This document shows positions 23,253 through 31,927 of a DNA stretch of 64,000 nucleotides, piece after piece; the stretch's first letter is position 1; each line of letters begins with the position of its first letter. This DNA is from an uncultured Myxococcales bacterium (GTDB taxonomy: Bacteria; Myxococcota_A; Polyangia; Polyangiales; Polyangiaceae). Both the position numbers and the translations under genes were made by a program. The notes beneath the pieces are model-generated. The model was not told where the DNA came from, did no database searches, and worked only from the letters and a program-made list of their open reading frames with translations. Location of the stretch: NCBI GenBank assembly GCA_937949945.1, contig CALFEQ010000147.1, positions 1 through 64,000 of the forward strand. The letters run 5' to 3'.

Positions 23253-23320
23253 CGGGGGCCGGGCGAGAGCGGAGGAGCTCGCCCGGTGAGTCGTTCGGCG
23301 GGACGCCCGGCTGCACCGAA

Positions 23321-24448
23321 TCAGATGCAGTCGTTCCGGCCCTTGGCCGCGCTGTAGCCGCACGTCAGGCCGTGCCGCGCGCAGTCGTAGGTCGCGACCT
23401 CTCCGTCGACGCAACGCTTGATGACCGTACCGCTGCAGACGCCCGCGGCCGTGATCGATCCGCACGCGCCTCCGGCGCTGGCACCGCCGCCCGCATTCGA
23501 CACGCAGTCGGCGCGTCCTCCGGCCCAGCCGCAGGTGAGCCCGTGCTGCGCGCAGTCGTAGGTGGCGACCGCTCCGTCGATGCACCGCTTCACGACCGTG
23601 CCGCTGCACGTCCCTGCAGCGGTGATCGATCCGCACGCGCTCGCGCCACCACCCGGGCTCACCCAGCTCCCTCGGATGAAGGCCTGGAGATCGGCGAGCG
23701 TACCGTTGAAGCGATTCAGATCGACGGGCCCTTGGATGCCCGGCACCGATCCTTTCTCCGAGTACTGCCACATCACCCAGTCGTTCCAGGCCGACGGGAT
23801 CTGCGGACACCACTGGTTCGTGTACTTCGCGACCCAGAGAGGCAGGCCGAGGTTGCTCGGATTGCCGTACTCCTCTTCCCAGTGCTGGTTCGCGTAGACG
23901 ATCGGCCTGCGACCGGTCCGGCGCTGCACGACGTCGACCCATTTCCGGACCTCGGCCATCATCTGCGCCGGCGTACGGCCGCCGAGCTCCTCGACGTCGA
24001 TGACCGGCGGGAAATCGGTCGGCTCGAGCCCTCCCGCGCGCTCCACCAGATCGAGCAGCACGTTGGCCTGGAGCGCGCCGTCCAGCGCGGGACGGAAGTA
24101 CTGATAGACGCCGCGGATGAGGCCCGCGCTCTTCATCTTCGGCCAGTTCGTGGCGAACTTCTCGTCGGGCTTCGTCCCGGACGCGGCGCGCGCGATGACG
24201 AAGCGGTAGTTCGCATTGCGAACGGCGACGAAGTTCACGTCGCCCTGCCACTGCGAGACGTCGATGCCGTCGACGATCTGTCCCTTCGGGCACTTCGTGA
24301 CGAGCTCCGAGTCTTGCTCGGCGACGGGCTCCTCGATCGTCTCGACTCCGCACGCGATCGTCGTGACGGGAAGCAGAAACGCGAACGCGCACGCGCGGAG
24401 ACGACGGAGACCTCGGACTTCGATGGAGCTGAGCGCAGACGGATGCAT
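23321..24448 (-). CDS. GH25 lysozyme (putative lipoprotein) with duplicated Cys module
   Basis: This 375-residue protein has a signal (about 12-32) ending TIACG, a lipobox with Cys33. A GH25 muramidase domain spans about 57-255 with the catalytic-site motifs GIDVSQWQGDVNF (Asp63) and VIDVEE (Asp151/Glu153), plus late motifs VMWQYSEKG and DLNRFNG. It would cleave peptidoglycan glycan chains in the envelope or outside the cell. Two copies of a Cys module of about 45 residues follow (from ACGSITAAGTCSG and ACGSITAAGVCSG), possibly for wall or surface binding. Start 24448 is fixed by AGGAGG 6 nt upstream. Confidence 0.92.
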   Translation of the reverse strand: MHPSALSSIEVRGLRRLRACAFAFLLPVTTIACGVETIEEPVAEQDSELVTKCPKGQIVDGIDVSQWQGDVNFVAVRNANYRFVIARAASGTKPDEKFATNWPKMKSAGLIRGVYQYFRPALDGALQANVLLDLVERAGGLEPTDFPPVIDVEELGGRTPAQMMAEVRKWVDVVQRRTGRRPIVYANQHWEEEYGNPSNLGLPLWVAKYTNQWCPQIPSAWNDWVMWQYSEKGSVPGIQGPVDLNRFNGTLADLQAFIRGSWVSPGGGASACGSITAAGTCSGTVVKRCIDGAVATYDCAQHGLTCGWAGGRADCVSNAGGGASAGGACGSITAAGVCSGTVIKRCVDGEVATYDCARHGLTCGYSAAKGRNDCI

Positions 24449-24742
24449 GGCGGACCTCCTCCTCGGCCGCACGCTCGCCGCCTCGTCGCGAGGCTCGAAC
24501 GCGGGCCGTCTCCGCTGCGCCGCTCGGACGAGGAGCAACGCGCATACCGGACCACATCGCCCCCATTCCGACCGAAATTCCTCGTGATCTCGTGGTGGGG
24601 TGGTCGGAGCACGATCCAACGCTCTGGGTTCGACGCCGACCGAGGGCTCGAGGCCGGTTGCGCAAGAATCGTCGCTTCGCTCGAACGTGGTACCCGAAAT
24701 CGAACGCTCGCGAGTTAACCGGGGGAACGACGCCGATAGCCC

Positions 24743-26566
24743 ATGTGCTCACTTGCTTTTCGACGCCGCCCGTGGGCGTCCGCCCTCGTCGCGGCCGCCG
24801 CTCTCTTCACTTCTCCGGTCCACGCCCAGCCCCCGGCTCCCGCGTCGGGCGCCGCACCCGCTCCGCCGCCGGCACCGATCCCCGCGAGCGTCCCCCATCC
24901 CCACGCCTACGGCATCCTCGTCGGATCGAACGTCGGCGGCCCCGGACAAGAGACGCTGCGCTACGCCGAAGACGACGCGCGACGCATGGCGCAGGTCCTG
25001 AAGGAGCTCGGACGCTTCGGCCCGACGGACATGCGCGTGCTCGTCCGCCCCGACGGCAACGAGGTCCTTTCGGCGATCGACGAGATCGGCGCCAAGCTCA
25101 AAGAACATCAGGCGAAGGGCGAGCAGGCAATCCTCGTCTTCTATTACTCGGGGCACGCGAAGGCGAACGCGTTCAACCTCGGCAGCGACGAGCTGCCGAT
25201 CGCCACGCTACGCGAGAAGCTGCGTCAGCTGCCGACCACGCTCACGCTCGTCGTCCTCGATGCGTGTCAGTCGGGCAAGTTCGCGCGCACGAAAGGCGCG
25301 GAGCCCGCCGCGGACTTCTCGTTCAACTCGGTCTCGAGGCTCACGACGAAAGGAATCGCCGTCATGGCCTCGAGCTCGGCGCAAGAGCTGTCGCAGGAGT
25401 CCGACGAGCTGCGCTCGAGCTACTTCACCCATCATCTGATCGTCGGGCTGCGCGGCGCCGCCGACACCGATCGCGACGGGCGCGTGTCACTCGACGAGGC
25501 GTACCGGTACGCGTACCGACGCACGCTCGTGTCGACCTCGCAGACGAAGGTCGGCGGCCAGCACGTCACGCTCGAGACCGACCTCGCCGGTCAGGGAGAC
25601 GTGCCCGTCACCTACCCTGCCGAGGCGCGCTCGCAGCTCGAGCTCCCCGCGTCGCTCGATGCGCTCGTCCTCGTGCATCACCGAGCGAGCGGCAACGTCG
25701 TCGCGGAGGTGCAGAAGGCGCCCGGCAGCCCCGTGAAGCTCGCGTTCCCCGCCGGGGCGTACGAGGCGATCGTCCGCCGGCCCGCGAGCTCGGGACGAAG
25801 CGTCCTCCGCTGCGCGCTCACGCTCACCGACGCTCGCGTCACGGCGCTCGATCTCGGTGGCTGCCAGGCCGTCGAGCTCTCGGCGTACGCCAAGGGCGGA
25901 GGCGACGTCGAACGCGACGGCGAGGCCGACGAGCCCGACGCGCCGAGGAGCGAGCCGCCCGACATCGCGCCCTGGCAAGTGGAGAGCGGCATCGGATTCT
26001 TGTCCCGCCGAACGGACGCCTACACGCGACGCCTGAACGAGTTCGGCTACCGCGACCGCGACCCTCTCTTCGGCGCGCCTCGATGGCGCTTCCACTTCGG
26101 CGTCTCGAAGGGCCTCCTCCCGCACCTCGCCGTCGGCGCCTACGTCCACTCCCTCGGCGGCGACACCTACGACCGGGAACTGAGCGACAGCAGCGACTCG
26201 TTCTCCTGGGACGCCTACGGCGTCTCCGCGTTCTTCCGCGCCTCGTCGGTGCCGTCCGGCAGGATGAGCGGCGGGCGGCGCTTCCTCGAGCTCTACGCGC
26301 AAGGCGCCATCGGCCTCACGATGGGCATCACCACCCTGAAGACCGGCTCGCCGAAGGCGCCCGAGCAGGCGCAGGAGACGACGGACATCCACTGGGGATG
26401 GGTCATCGGCGCACACGCGGGCATCGCTTTCACCGTCTCTCGCCCGCTCGTTGTCTTCTTCCAGGGAGGCTACGAGTACGCCCCGACGATCGCGAACCTC
26501 CTCGGTGAGACGCACGACGCCGGCGGCCCCTCCTTCCAAGTTGGACTTCGACTTCGCTTCGAGTGA
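24743..26566 (+). CDS. Caspase-fold (C14) protein fused to predicted outer-membrane beta-barrel
   Basis: This 607-residue protein has a signal peptide (about 9-28, ending VHAQ) and a Pro/Ala linker to about 50. A caspase p20-like domain follows (about 53-260) with both dyad residues: His138 in YYSGHA and Cys175 in LDACQSG. An EF-hand-like loop D-x-D-x-D-G-x-V-S-x-x-E occupies 241-252. A small beta domain (about 290-380) and an acidic linker lead to about 200 residues with alternating hydrophobic strands and the ending GLRLRFE, as in outer-membrane barrels. It heads a run with a lipoprotein, sigma factor and anti-sigma factor. The barrel is inferred, not proven. Confidence 0.82.
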   Translation: MCSLAFRRRPWASALVAAAALFTSPVHAQPPAPASGAAPAPPPAPIPASVPHPHAYGILVGSNVGGPGQETLRYAEDDARRMAQVLKELGRFGPTDMRVLVRPDGNEVLSAIDEIGAKLKEHQAKGEQAILVFYYSGHAKANAFNLGSDELPIATLREKLRQLPTTLTLVVLDACQSGKFARTKGAEPAADFSFNSVSRLTTKGIAVMASSSAQELSQESDELRSSYFTHHLIVGLRGAADTDRDGRVSLDEAYRYAYRRTLVSTSQTKVGGQHVTLETDLAGQGDVPVTYPAEARSQLELPASLDALVLVHHRASGNVVAEVQKAPGSPVKLAFPAGAYEAIVRRPASSGRSVLRCALTLTDARVTALDLGGCQAVELSAYAKGGGDVERDGEADEPDAPRSEPPDIAPWQVESGIGFLSRRTDAYTRRLNEFGYRDRDPLFGAPRWRFHFGVSKGLLPHLAVGAYVHSLGGDTYDRELSDSSDSFSWDAYGVSAFFRASSVPSGRMSGGRRFLELYAQGAIGLTMGITTLKTGSPKAPEQAQETTDIHWGWVIGAHAGIAFTVSRPLVVFFQGGYEYAPTIANLLGETHDAGGPSFQVGLRLRFE

Positions 26567-26571
26567 TCGAC

Positions 26572-27570
26572 ATGACCACGCAAGGACGAAAGACTCGCTC
26601 TCGATGGTTCACCCTGGCCGCGCTGGCGCTCGCGCTCGCGTGCGCGATCGTCGCGGCGGGCTGCGATCGCGATCTCATCGACGACGCCACGTTCCGCTTG
26701 TGGTGCGGAGAGTCGCTCTGCGCGTGGCGCCTCGACGCGGGTCGTGTCCAACGCGCGCCGACGTGGCACAAGAACGATCACGGCGTCGAGCTCGTCGAGA
26801 CGCCCACGACGATCTCGCAGGAGCTGAAGGACACCGCCAGGTGCCTCAGGTTCACGTCGATCGCCGACGTCGACGCGAGCGCGCAAGTCGTCGTGGGCAT
26901 CGACTTCAACGGCGACGGCGTCCCGGATCACGAGCAACCGATCGCGGCCGTCGGCTTCCGGGAGGTGAAGACGGAGGTCACCTCGCCGCGCACGCTCGGC
27001 GCCATCAAGCCGCGCATCTTCATCACGAAGAAGGGCCAGGGGAATGCCGTGCTCGCGCAGATCCGCGTGCAAGGCACCGAAGACTGCACCGCGCCCCCGC
27101 TGCGCCTGCAAGGTCGCCCGCTCGGGGACGCCTGCACGCAGGGCACGCCGTCCGAGTGCGCGTCCGGCGTCTGCTGCGAGGGCATCTGCGCCGAGTGCTG
27201 CGTGGACCCGCAGGGTGCCGACTTCGCCGTGGAGAACGGAGACCTGGTGCCCACGAAGCCGCGGTACGTGTCCTGCCCTGGAGACGGGCTCTGCACGCGC
27301 CGCGACGTCCCGCGCCACCACGGCCTGCTCGGCTTCGAAGAGGTCGTCCCGCTCCAGTGCGATCCCGGCCAGGGCCTCCGTCCCTCGGGCGCGCACTGCC
27401 TCGCCGACGACGACTGCGCGAGCAACGAGTGCGAGGGCGCGACGTCCGCCGCCGCCGACTTCGACGACACGCAGCCCGACGGCGCCGTGCCGGCATGCGA
27501 GGCCGACTTCCCCAACGCCGGCGGCCCGGCGTGCCAGTTCCGATGGGTGCGGGGAGGTCGCTGCCGCTGA
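26572..27570 (+). CDS. Cys-rich putative lipoprotein of the caspase cluster
   Basis: This 332-residue protein has a signal peptide (about 10-30) with lipobox IVAAGC. The mature part has a beta-rich region with a calcium-loop-like sequence DFNGDGVPDHEQ near 110. A Cys-rich region (about 175-332) follows with motifs CASGVCCEGICAECC and CLADDDCASNECEG, typical of disulfide-rich myxobacterial surface proteins. It starts 5 nt after the caspase gene and is followed within 10 nt by the sigma-factor gene, so it is probably co-transcribed. The ATG at 26572 is preferred over an overlapping GTG at 26563. Function unknown. Confidence 0.78.
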   Translation: MTTQGRKTRSRWFTLAALALALACAIVAAGCDRDLIDDATFRLWCGESLCAWRLDAGRVQRAPTWHKNDHGVELVETPTTISQELKDTARCLRFTSIADVDASAQVVVGIDFNGDGVPDHEQPIAAVGFREVKTEVTSPRTLGAIKPRIFITKKGQGNAVLAQIRVQGTEDCTAPPLRLQGRPLGDACTQGTPSECASGVCCEGICAECCVDPQGADFAVENGDLVPTKPRYVSCPGDGLCTRRDVPRHHGLLGFEEVVPLQCDPGQGLRPSGAHCLADDDCASNECEGATSAAADFDDTQPDGAVPACEADFPNAGGPACQFRWVRGGRCR

Positions 27571-27580
27571 TGCGCCATCC

Positions 27581-28102
27581 ATGGCTCCCCCGCCGTCGAC
27601 CTCCGCGGCCTCCGTCGCGTACGAGCGCCATGGGCGCGCGCTCCTGCGGAAGGCCGAGCGCATCCTCCAGAGCAGGGACGACGCGCAGGACGTCGTGCAC
27701 GCGCTCTTCACCGATCTCCTCCAGCGCAGCGACGCGAGCGCCGAGAAGCTCGATCTCGCCTTTCTCTATCGCGCGGTCACGAACCGCTGCTTGACCTTCC
27801 TTCGCGACGCTCGCAACCGCGAGCGCATCCTCGAGACACACGACGACGCGCTCCGCGGCCCGGTCCGCACGCGCTGCGACGATCGAGCCATCGACATGGA
27901 CCTCCTCGTGAAGCTCACGCAAACGCTCGACGAGCCCACGCTCGAGGTCGTCGTGTGCCGCTACTTCGACGACATGACCCAGGACGAGATCGCGGAGACG
28001 CTGGGCATCACGCGCAAGACCGTGAGCCGCAGGCTCGAGGCCGCGCGTGAAGCCGTGATGCGGCTCTCCTCGATTCCCGCCGGCGGAGGGAGAGCGCGAT
28101 GA
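27581..28102 (+). CDS. ECF-like sigma-70 family RNA polymerase sigma factor
   Basis: This 173-residue protein has the two-domain layout of ECF sigma factors. Region 2 (about 14-80) contains AERILQSRDDAQDVVHALFTDLLQR. Region 4 (about 110-165) contains the helix-turn-helix MTQDEIAETLGITRKTVSRRLEAA. It would direct RNA polymerase to a dedicated promoter set. The downstream anti-sigma gene overlaps its stop (ATGA), the usual arrangement for a sensed sigma pair. Its place after the caspase and lipoprotein genes suggests it controls this cluster (inference). Confidence 0.88.
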   Translation: MAPPPSTSAASVAYERHGRALLRKAERILQSRDDAQDVVHALFTDLLQRSDASAEKLDLAFLYRAVTNRCLTFLRDARNRERILETHDDALRGPVRTRCDDRAIDMDLLVKLTQTLDEPTLEVVVCRYFDDMTQDEIAETLGITRKTVSRRLEAAREAVMRLSSIPAGGGRAR

Positions 28103-28779
28103 GCTGCGCGACGCCGATCTCGTGGCTGCGCCTCGAGCGCCATCGGCTCGGAGAGCTCGCGGCCGAGGAGCGAGCCGCCGTGACGGAGCACCTCGCCGCG
28201 TGCGCCGACTGCGCGGCCGTCTTCGCGCGCATCGTCGAGGACGACGCGCGCGAGCTTCCGCCTCTTCCGGCGATCACGCCGGCGCCGCGCAGGCGTGCAC
28301 GCCGATTCGTCCCGGCCGCGGCCGCCGCCTCCGCGCTCGCGCTCGCCGCCGCGGTCGCGATCGTGGTCGGTCGCCTCCCGCGAGCTCCGGAGGACGTCGA
28401 CGGGACGCGCATGAAGGGATCGAGCGTGGCGTTCACGCTCGTGCGCGACGACGATGCGCTCGTCACCGAAGCCGGTGGCACGTACCGTGACGGAGCGCGG
28501 TTCAAGGCGCTCGTCACGTGCCCGCCCGGCGCGAAGGCGTCGTTCGACGTGGCCGTGTACGAGGCCGACGGCACCGTGTCGTTCCCGCTCGCGCAGGCCG
28601 TCGACCTCGCGTGCGGCAACTCCGTGCCGCTTCCCGGCGCGTTCCGCGTGACCGGCCGAGAGCGCATGACCGTGTGCCTCGTGTGGGCGTCCGGCGAAGG
28701 ACTCGATCGCGACGACCTCCGCCGGACGTCGCCGGACCTCTTGCCGGACGCGATCTGCAAGACGCTCGATCCGGAGTGA
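28099..28779 (+). CDS. Zinc-finger anti-sigma factor with DUF4384-like outer domain
   Basis: This 226-residue single-pass membrane protein has the ZAS motif H-x3-C-x2-C (His31, Cys35, Cys38) in its cytoplasmic part, a membrane helix near 71-91 and an outer domain of about 130 residues. The outer domain (GGTYRDGARFKALVTCPPG, VAVYEADGTVSFPL, then VPLPGAFRVTGRE) resembles DUF4384, a domain known in bacterial caspase-associated proteins; the match is by eye. It overlaps the sigma gene by 4 nt and should hold that sigma inactive until an envelope signal arrives. Confidence 0.8.
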   Translation: MSCATPISWLRLERHRLGELAAEERAAVTEHLAACADCAAVFARIVEDDARELPPLPAITPAPRRRARRFVPAAAAASALALAAAVAIVVGRLPRAPEDVDGTRMKGSSVAFTLVRDDDALVTEAGGTYRDGARFKALVTCPPGAKASFDVAVYEADGTVSFPLAQAVDLACGNSVPLPGAFRVTGRERMTVCLVWASGEGLDRDDLRRTSPDLLPDAICKTLDPE

Positions 28780-28791
28780 GATTCGACGGGC

Positions 28792-30237
28792 TCAGCGCCG
28801 AAGCTGGCCGTGCGGCGTCCCCTCGATGTACCCGGCGGCGGTCTGCACGCCGACGACGGCCTTCTCGTGGAACTCCGGGATGGTGCGCGCGCCCGCGTAC
28901 GTCATGGCGGACTGGACGCCCGTGATCATCTCCACGAGGATCGCGCCCACGCTCTCCTGTCCCTCGCGGATGTAGATGCGGGACGTGGAGATGCCCTCGC
29001 GGAAGAAGCCCTTCTTCGCGCGCTCGAACGGGTCGAGGTCGACCGTGCGCTCCTGGACGGCGCGCGCGCTCGCCATGCCGTAGTTCTCCTTGTAGAGGTT
29101 GCCGTCCTTGTCCTCCTTCACGTCGCCCGGGCTCTCGTACGTGCCTGCGAGGGCGGTGCCGACCATGACGCGGCTCGCGCCCGCGGCGAGGTAGAGCGCG
29201 ACGTCGCGCGGGTGCTTGACGCCGCCGTCGGCCCAGACGTGCTTGCCGTGCTTCTTCGCCTCGCGCGCGCAGTGGAGGACGGACGAGAACGTCGGGCGCC
29301 CGACGCCGGTCTGCATGCGCGTCGTGCACATCGCGCCCGGGCCGACGTTCACCTTCACGACGTCGGCACCGGCCTCGATGAGGTCGCGCGTGCCCTCGGC
29401 CGTGCAGACGTTGCCCGCGATGATGGGCATCTCTTTGCCGACGACCGCTCTGACCGCGCGGATCGCCTCGAGCATGCGCCGCTGATGGCCGTGCGCCGTG
29501 TCGAGGACGATGGCGCTCACGCCGATGTCGCGCAGCTCGGCCGCGAGCTGCGGTGCCTTCTCCGAGATGCCGATCGCGGCCGCGACCATGAGCTCGCCCT
29601 TCGCGTCGAGCGACGGGCGGAGGAGCTCGAGCCGGACGGCGTCGTCGCGCGTGAGGACGCCGACGAGGCGGCCGTCGGCGTCGAGGACCGGCGCGGCTTT
29701 GACGTGCGCCTCCATCATGAGGAGGTACGCGTCGCGGTTCGAGATGCCGACCGGCAGCGTCACGAGCTTCCGCGACATCAGCGCCGAGACCGGCGTGTAC
29801 TGATCGCTGTCGAGGTTCGCCTGCGTGACGATGCCGACGGGCCGGCGCTCCTCGTCGACCACCACGACGAGATCGTGCGCGCGCTTCCGGATGATCCCTT
29901 GCACGTCGCGCAGCGTCGCGCGGGGCGAGACGGACAGCGGCGTGTCGTACCGCGGGTCGGCCGCCTTGATGTGCGCGACGATCCGCGCGGTCGTCTCGAT
30001 CGCCATGTCCTGCGGCAGGACGCCGAGGCCGCCGAAGCGCGCCATCGTCTCGGCCATCCGCTTGCCGGTGACGGCGTTCATGTTCGCCGACACGATGGGA
30101 TGCGAGCCGCCCGGGAAGTCCGGAGGCGTGAGGTCCGTGTCGAGACGCGAGAAGCCGTCGAAGTAGCTCGGCAGGAGGAAGACGTCGTCGGTGGCGAGCT
30201 CGAGCTGCTCGTCGAGCTCCGGATGCAGGAAACGCAT
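28792..30237 (-). CDS. GuaB1-type IMP dehydrogenase-family protein, probable GMP reductase
   Basis: This 481-residue TIM-barrel enzyme has two CBS motifs inserted at about 98-200. The catalytic cysteine is Cys304 in the loop VGPGAMCTTRMQTGVG, where true IMP dehydrogenases have GSICTTR. Other family hallmarks are HVWADGGVKHPRDVALYLAAGA, GTYESPGD and EGISTSR. These match the GuaB1 subfamily best known in actinobacteria, where it acts as a GMP reductase in purine salvage. Routine annotation would call it guaB; I consider GMP reductase more likely. The ATG at 30237 gives the typical MRFL start. It is divergent from the kinase gene. Confidence 0.85.
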   Translation of the reverse strand: MRFLHPELDEQLELATDDVFLLPSYFDGFSRLDTDLTPPDFPGGSHPIVSANMNAVTGKRMAETMARFGGLGVLPQDMAIETTARIVAHIKAADPRYDTPLSVSPRATLRDVQGIIRKRAHDLVVVVDEERRPVGIVTQANLDSDQYTPVSALMSRKLVTLPVGISNRDAYLLMMEAHVKAAPVLDADGRLVGVLTRDDAVRLELLRPSLDAKGELMVAAAIGISEKAPQLAAELRDIGVSAIVLDTAHGHQRRMLEAIRAVRAVVGKEMPIIAGNVCTAEGTRDLIEAGADVVKVNVGPGAMCTTRMQTGVGRPTFSSVLHCAREAKKHGKHVWADGGVKHPRDVALYLAAGASRVMVGTALAGTYESPGDVKEDKDGNLYKENYGMASARAVQERTVDLDPFERAKKGFFREGISTSRIYIREGQESVGAILVEMITGVQSAMTYAGARTIPEFHEKAVVGVQTAAGYIEGTPHGQLRR

Positions 30238-30356
30238 GGCGACCGCGCACACTACACCAAGCGCGTCGCGGTGGCGCAGCGCCGCTGCATGCCCTCGCGA
30301 GCGCCGTCGCTCCGCGCCGTGCCGCGCGGTGCTCGGAAGCTGCTACCCTCGAAGCG

Positions 30357-31382
30357 ATGGATGCCGTACGCCGCATCGGTCGCACCCTCGGTCCGTGGCG
30401 CCTCGACTCGGTGCTCGGATCGGGCGGGACGTCGACCGTGTACCGCGCCATGAAGAGCGACGGGACGCGCGCCGCCTTGAAGCTGTTCCATCGGGAGCTG
30501 TCGCAGCATCCCAAGGTCCTCAAGCTGCTGCTCTCCGAGGCACGGCTCGTCGGAGCGGTCGCGCATCCCGGCACGGTGAAGGTCCTCGACGAGGGGGTGG
30601 CCGAGGACGGCTCCGCGTACATCGTCTTCGAGCTCTTGCTCGGACAGACGCTCGACGATCTCCGGCACGCTCGCGGCGGGCGCATCCCGCTCGAGGAGAT
30701 CATGCCGATCGGCAACGCCGTGATGGACGCGCTCTCGGCGGTGCACGCCGCGGGCATCGTCCATCGCGATCTGAAGCCCGCGAACATCTTCGTCCTCGAG
30801 GGCGGCGGAGTGAAGCTCCTCGACTTCGGGTTCGCGAAGCTCCGCGGCTACACGGCCGACGCCGCGCAGAACGTCGTCGGCACGCCGTCGTTCATGGCGC
30901 CGGAGGCCGCGCTCGGCCTGACGAAGAAGATGGATGCCCAGACGGACGTCTGGTCCCTCGGCGCGACGCTCTTCCAGGCGCTCTCGGGACAGCCCGTCCA
31001 CCTCGCCAAGCACCTGGACGCGATGCTCCTCGCGAGCGCATCGGTACGGCCGCGCTCGCTCGCCGACGCAGCGCCGGAGCTGCCGAAGAAGGTCGTGGCG
31101 GTGGTCGATCGCGCGCTCGCGTACCGAAAGGCCGATCGCTGGCCGGACATCGCCTCGATGCGCGCGGCATGGCTGGACGCGGTGCCCCCGTGGCTCCCGC
31201 CCCTGCCGCCGCCCTCGTTCGAGGCGGACCCCGAGTTCCTCGACTCCTCGTTCCTCGTGCCCGAGCCCGACACGAGGAAGGATCACATGTTCGATCCGCG
31301 CGAGCTGCTCGACTCGGTGAAGCCGAAGCCGAAGCCGAAGCATCCGGGGCCGGTGCCCCGTCCGCCCAAGCCGCGCGTGTGA
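30357..31382 (+). CDS. Soluble eukaryotic-type Ser/Thr protein kinase
   Basis: This 341-residue Hanks-type kinase has the Gly loop GSGGTS (21-26), ATP Lys42, the catalytic loop HRDLKPAN (Asp138), DFG at 156-158 and an APE motif, so it should be active. The kinase domain ends near 270. The tail is acidic, then a Lys/Pro run KPKPKPKHPGPVPRPPKPR. No membrane segment is seen, so it acts in the cytoplasm. Kinases of this kind are numerous in Myxococcota. It is transcribed away from the guaB1-like gene and converges with a small lipoprotein gene. Confidence 0.93.
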   Translation: MDAVRRIGRTLGPWRLDSVLGSGGTSTVYRAMKSDGTRAALKLFHRELSQHPKVLKLLLSEARLVGAVAHPGTVKVLDEGVAEDGSAYIVFELLLGQTLDDLRHARGGRIPLEEIMPIGNAVMDALSAVHAAGIVHRDLKPANIFVLEGGGVKLLDFGFAKLRGYTADAAQNVVGTPSFMAPEAALGLTKKMDAQTDVWSLGATLFQALSGQPVHLAKHLDAMLLASASVRPRSLADAAPELPKKVVAVVDRALAYRKADRWPDIASMRAAWLDAVPPWLPPLPPPSFEADPEFLDSSFLVPEPDTRKDHMFDPRELLDSVKPKPKPKHPGPVPRPPKPRV

Positions 31383-31412
31383 GCGCCGGCGACGGGCGCG
31401 GCGCGCGAGCGC

Positions 31413-31667
31413 TCAGCGCCCCGACTTCGCCTGCAGCGAGCCGAACTCGGCGCGGTTCGGCTTCTCGAGGCGGCGGGGGCGCGGCTTCTTCTTCGGCTTG
31501 ACCTCCTCCGGCTCCGGAGCGTCGAGCACGGCCAAGTCTCCCTGGCCCGGCGGGATCCACGCGGGGTCGGAGGACGGATCCAGCACTTCGATGTTCTGGC
31601 TCGCGCCACAGCCCACCGCAGCGGTCAATCCCATCAGCATCAGCGAAATCAGCAGGCCAGCTCGCAT
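31413..31667 (-). CDS. Small putative lipoprotein with basic tail
   Basis: This 84-residue product has a signal of about 19 residues (MRAGLLISLMLMGLTAAVG) and lipobox VGCG. A Pro/Asp-rich middle and a basic PKKKPRPRRLEKP stretch follow. No domain is recognised. The reading frame is open for a further 91 residues upstream, but the ATG at 31667 places the signal at the N terminus. It is convergent with the kinase gene (31-nt gap). The basic tail could contact peptidoglycan or nucleic acid, but this is speculation. Confidence 0.6.
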   Translation of the reverse strand: MRAGLLISLMLMGLTAAVGCGASQNIEVLDPSSDPAWIPPGQGDLAVLDAPEPEEVKPKKKPRPRRLEKPNRAEFGSLQAKSGR

Positions 31668-31927
31668 CTCGGCTCCGTCAACGGCGTTGGGGGTCTCGCC
31701 TCGCCCTCGAAGGTCGCCCTGACCCAGTGCAGCAACGGTGCCATCCCCCGAGCGGCCGCGGCGGGCGCGAGTCGACCGATTTTCCGCGGAGATCGCGACC
31801 GGGGGTGGCACGATGTCGTCCGCGGTGGATCCTGTCGGCCGTCCCGAGGATCCACCAGTCGCGCTCGATCCAGTGGGCCCGCGCCTTTCTTCGTGGGTCG
31901 GTACCTCGGCATGTATCCTGCCGGGGC

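Larger units (their letters stand above)
22914..23320. other. Repeat-rich intergenic region upstream of rpmI
   Basis: No gene is seen in these 407 bp. The rpmI leader (minus strand) occupies the part nearest rpmI and may hold its promoter. The rest is filled with GGCCTCGGGCC-type inverted and direct repeats and a 14-bp stem hairpin near the end of the lysozyme gene. Confidence 0.5.
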
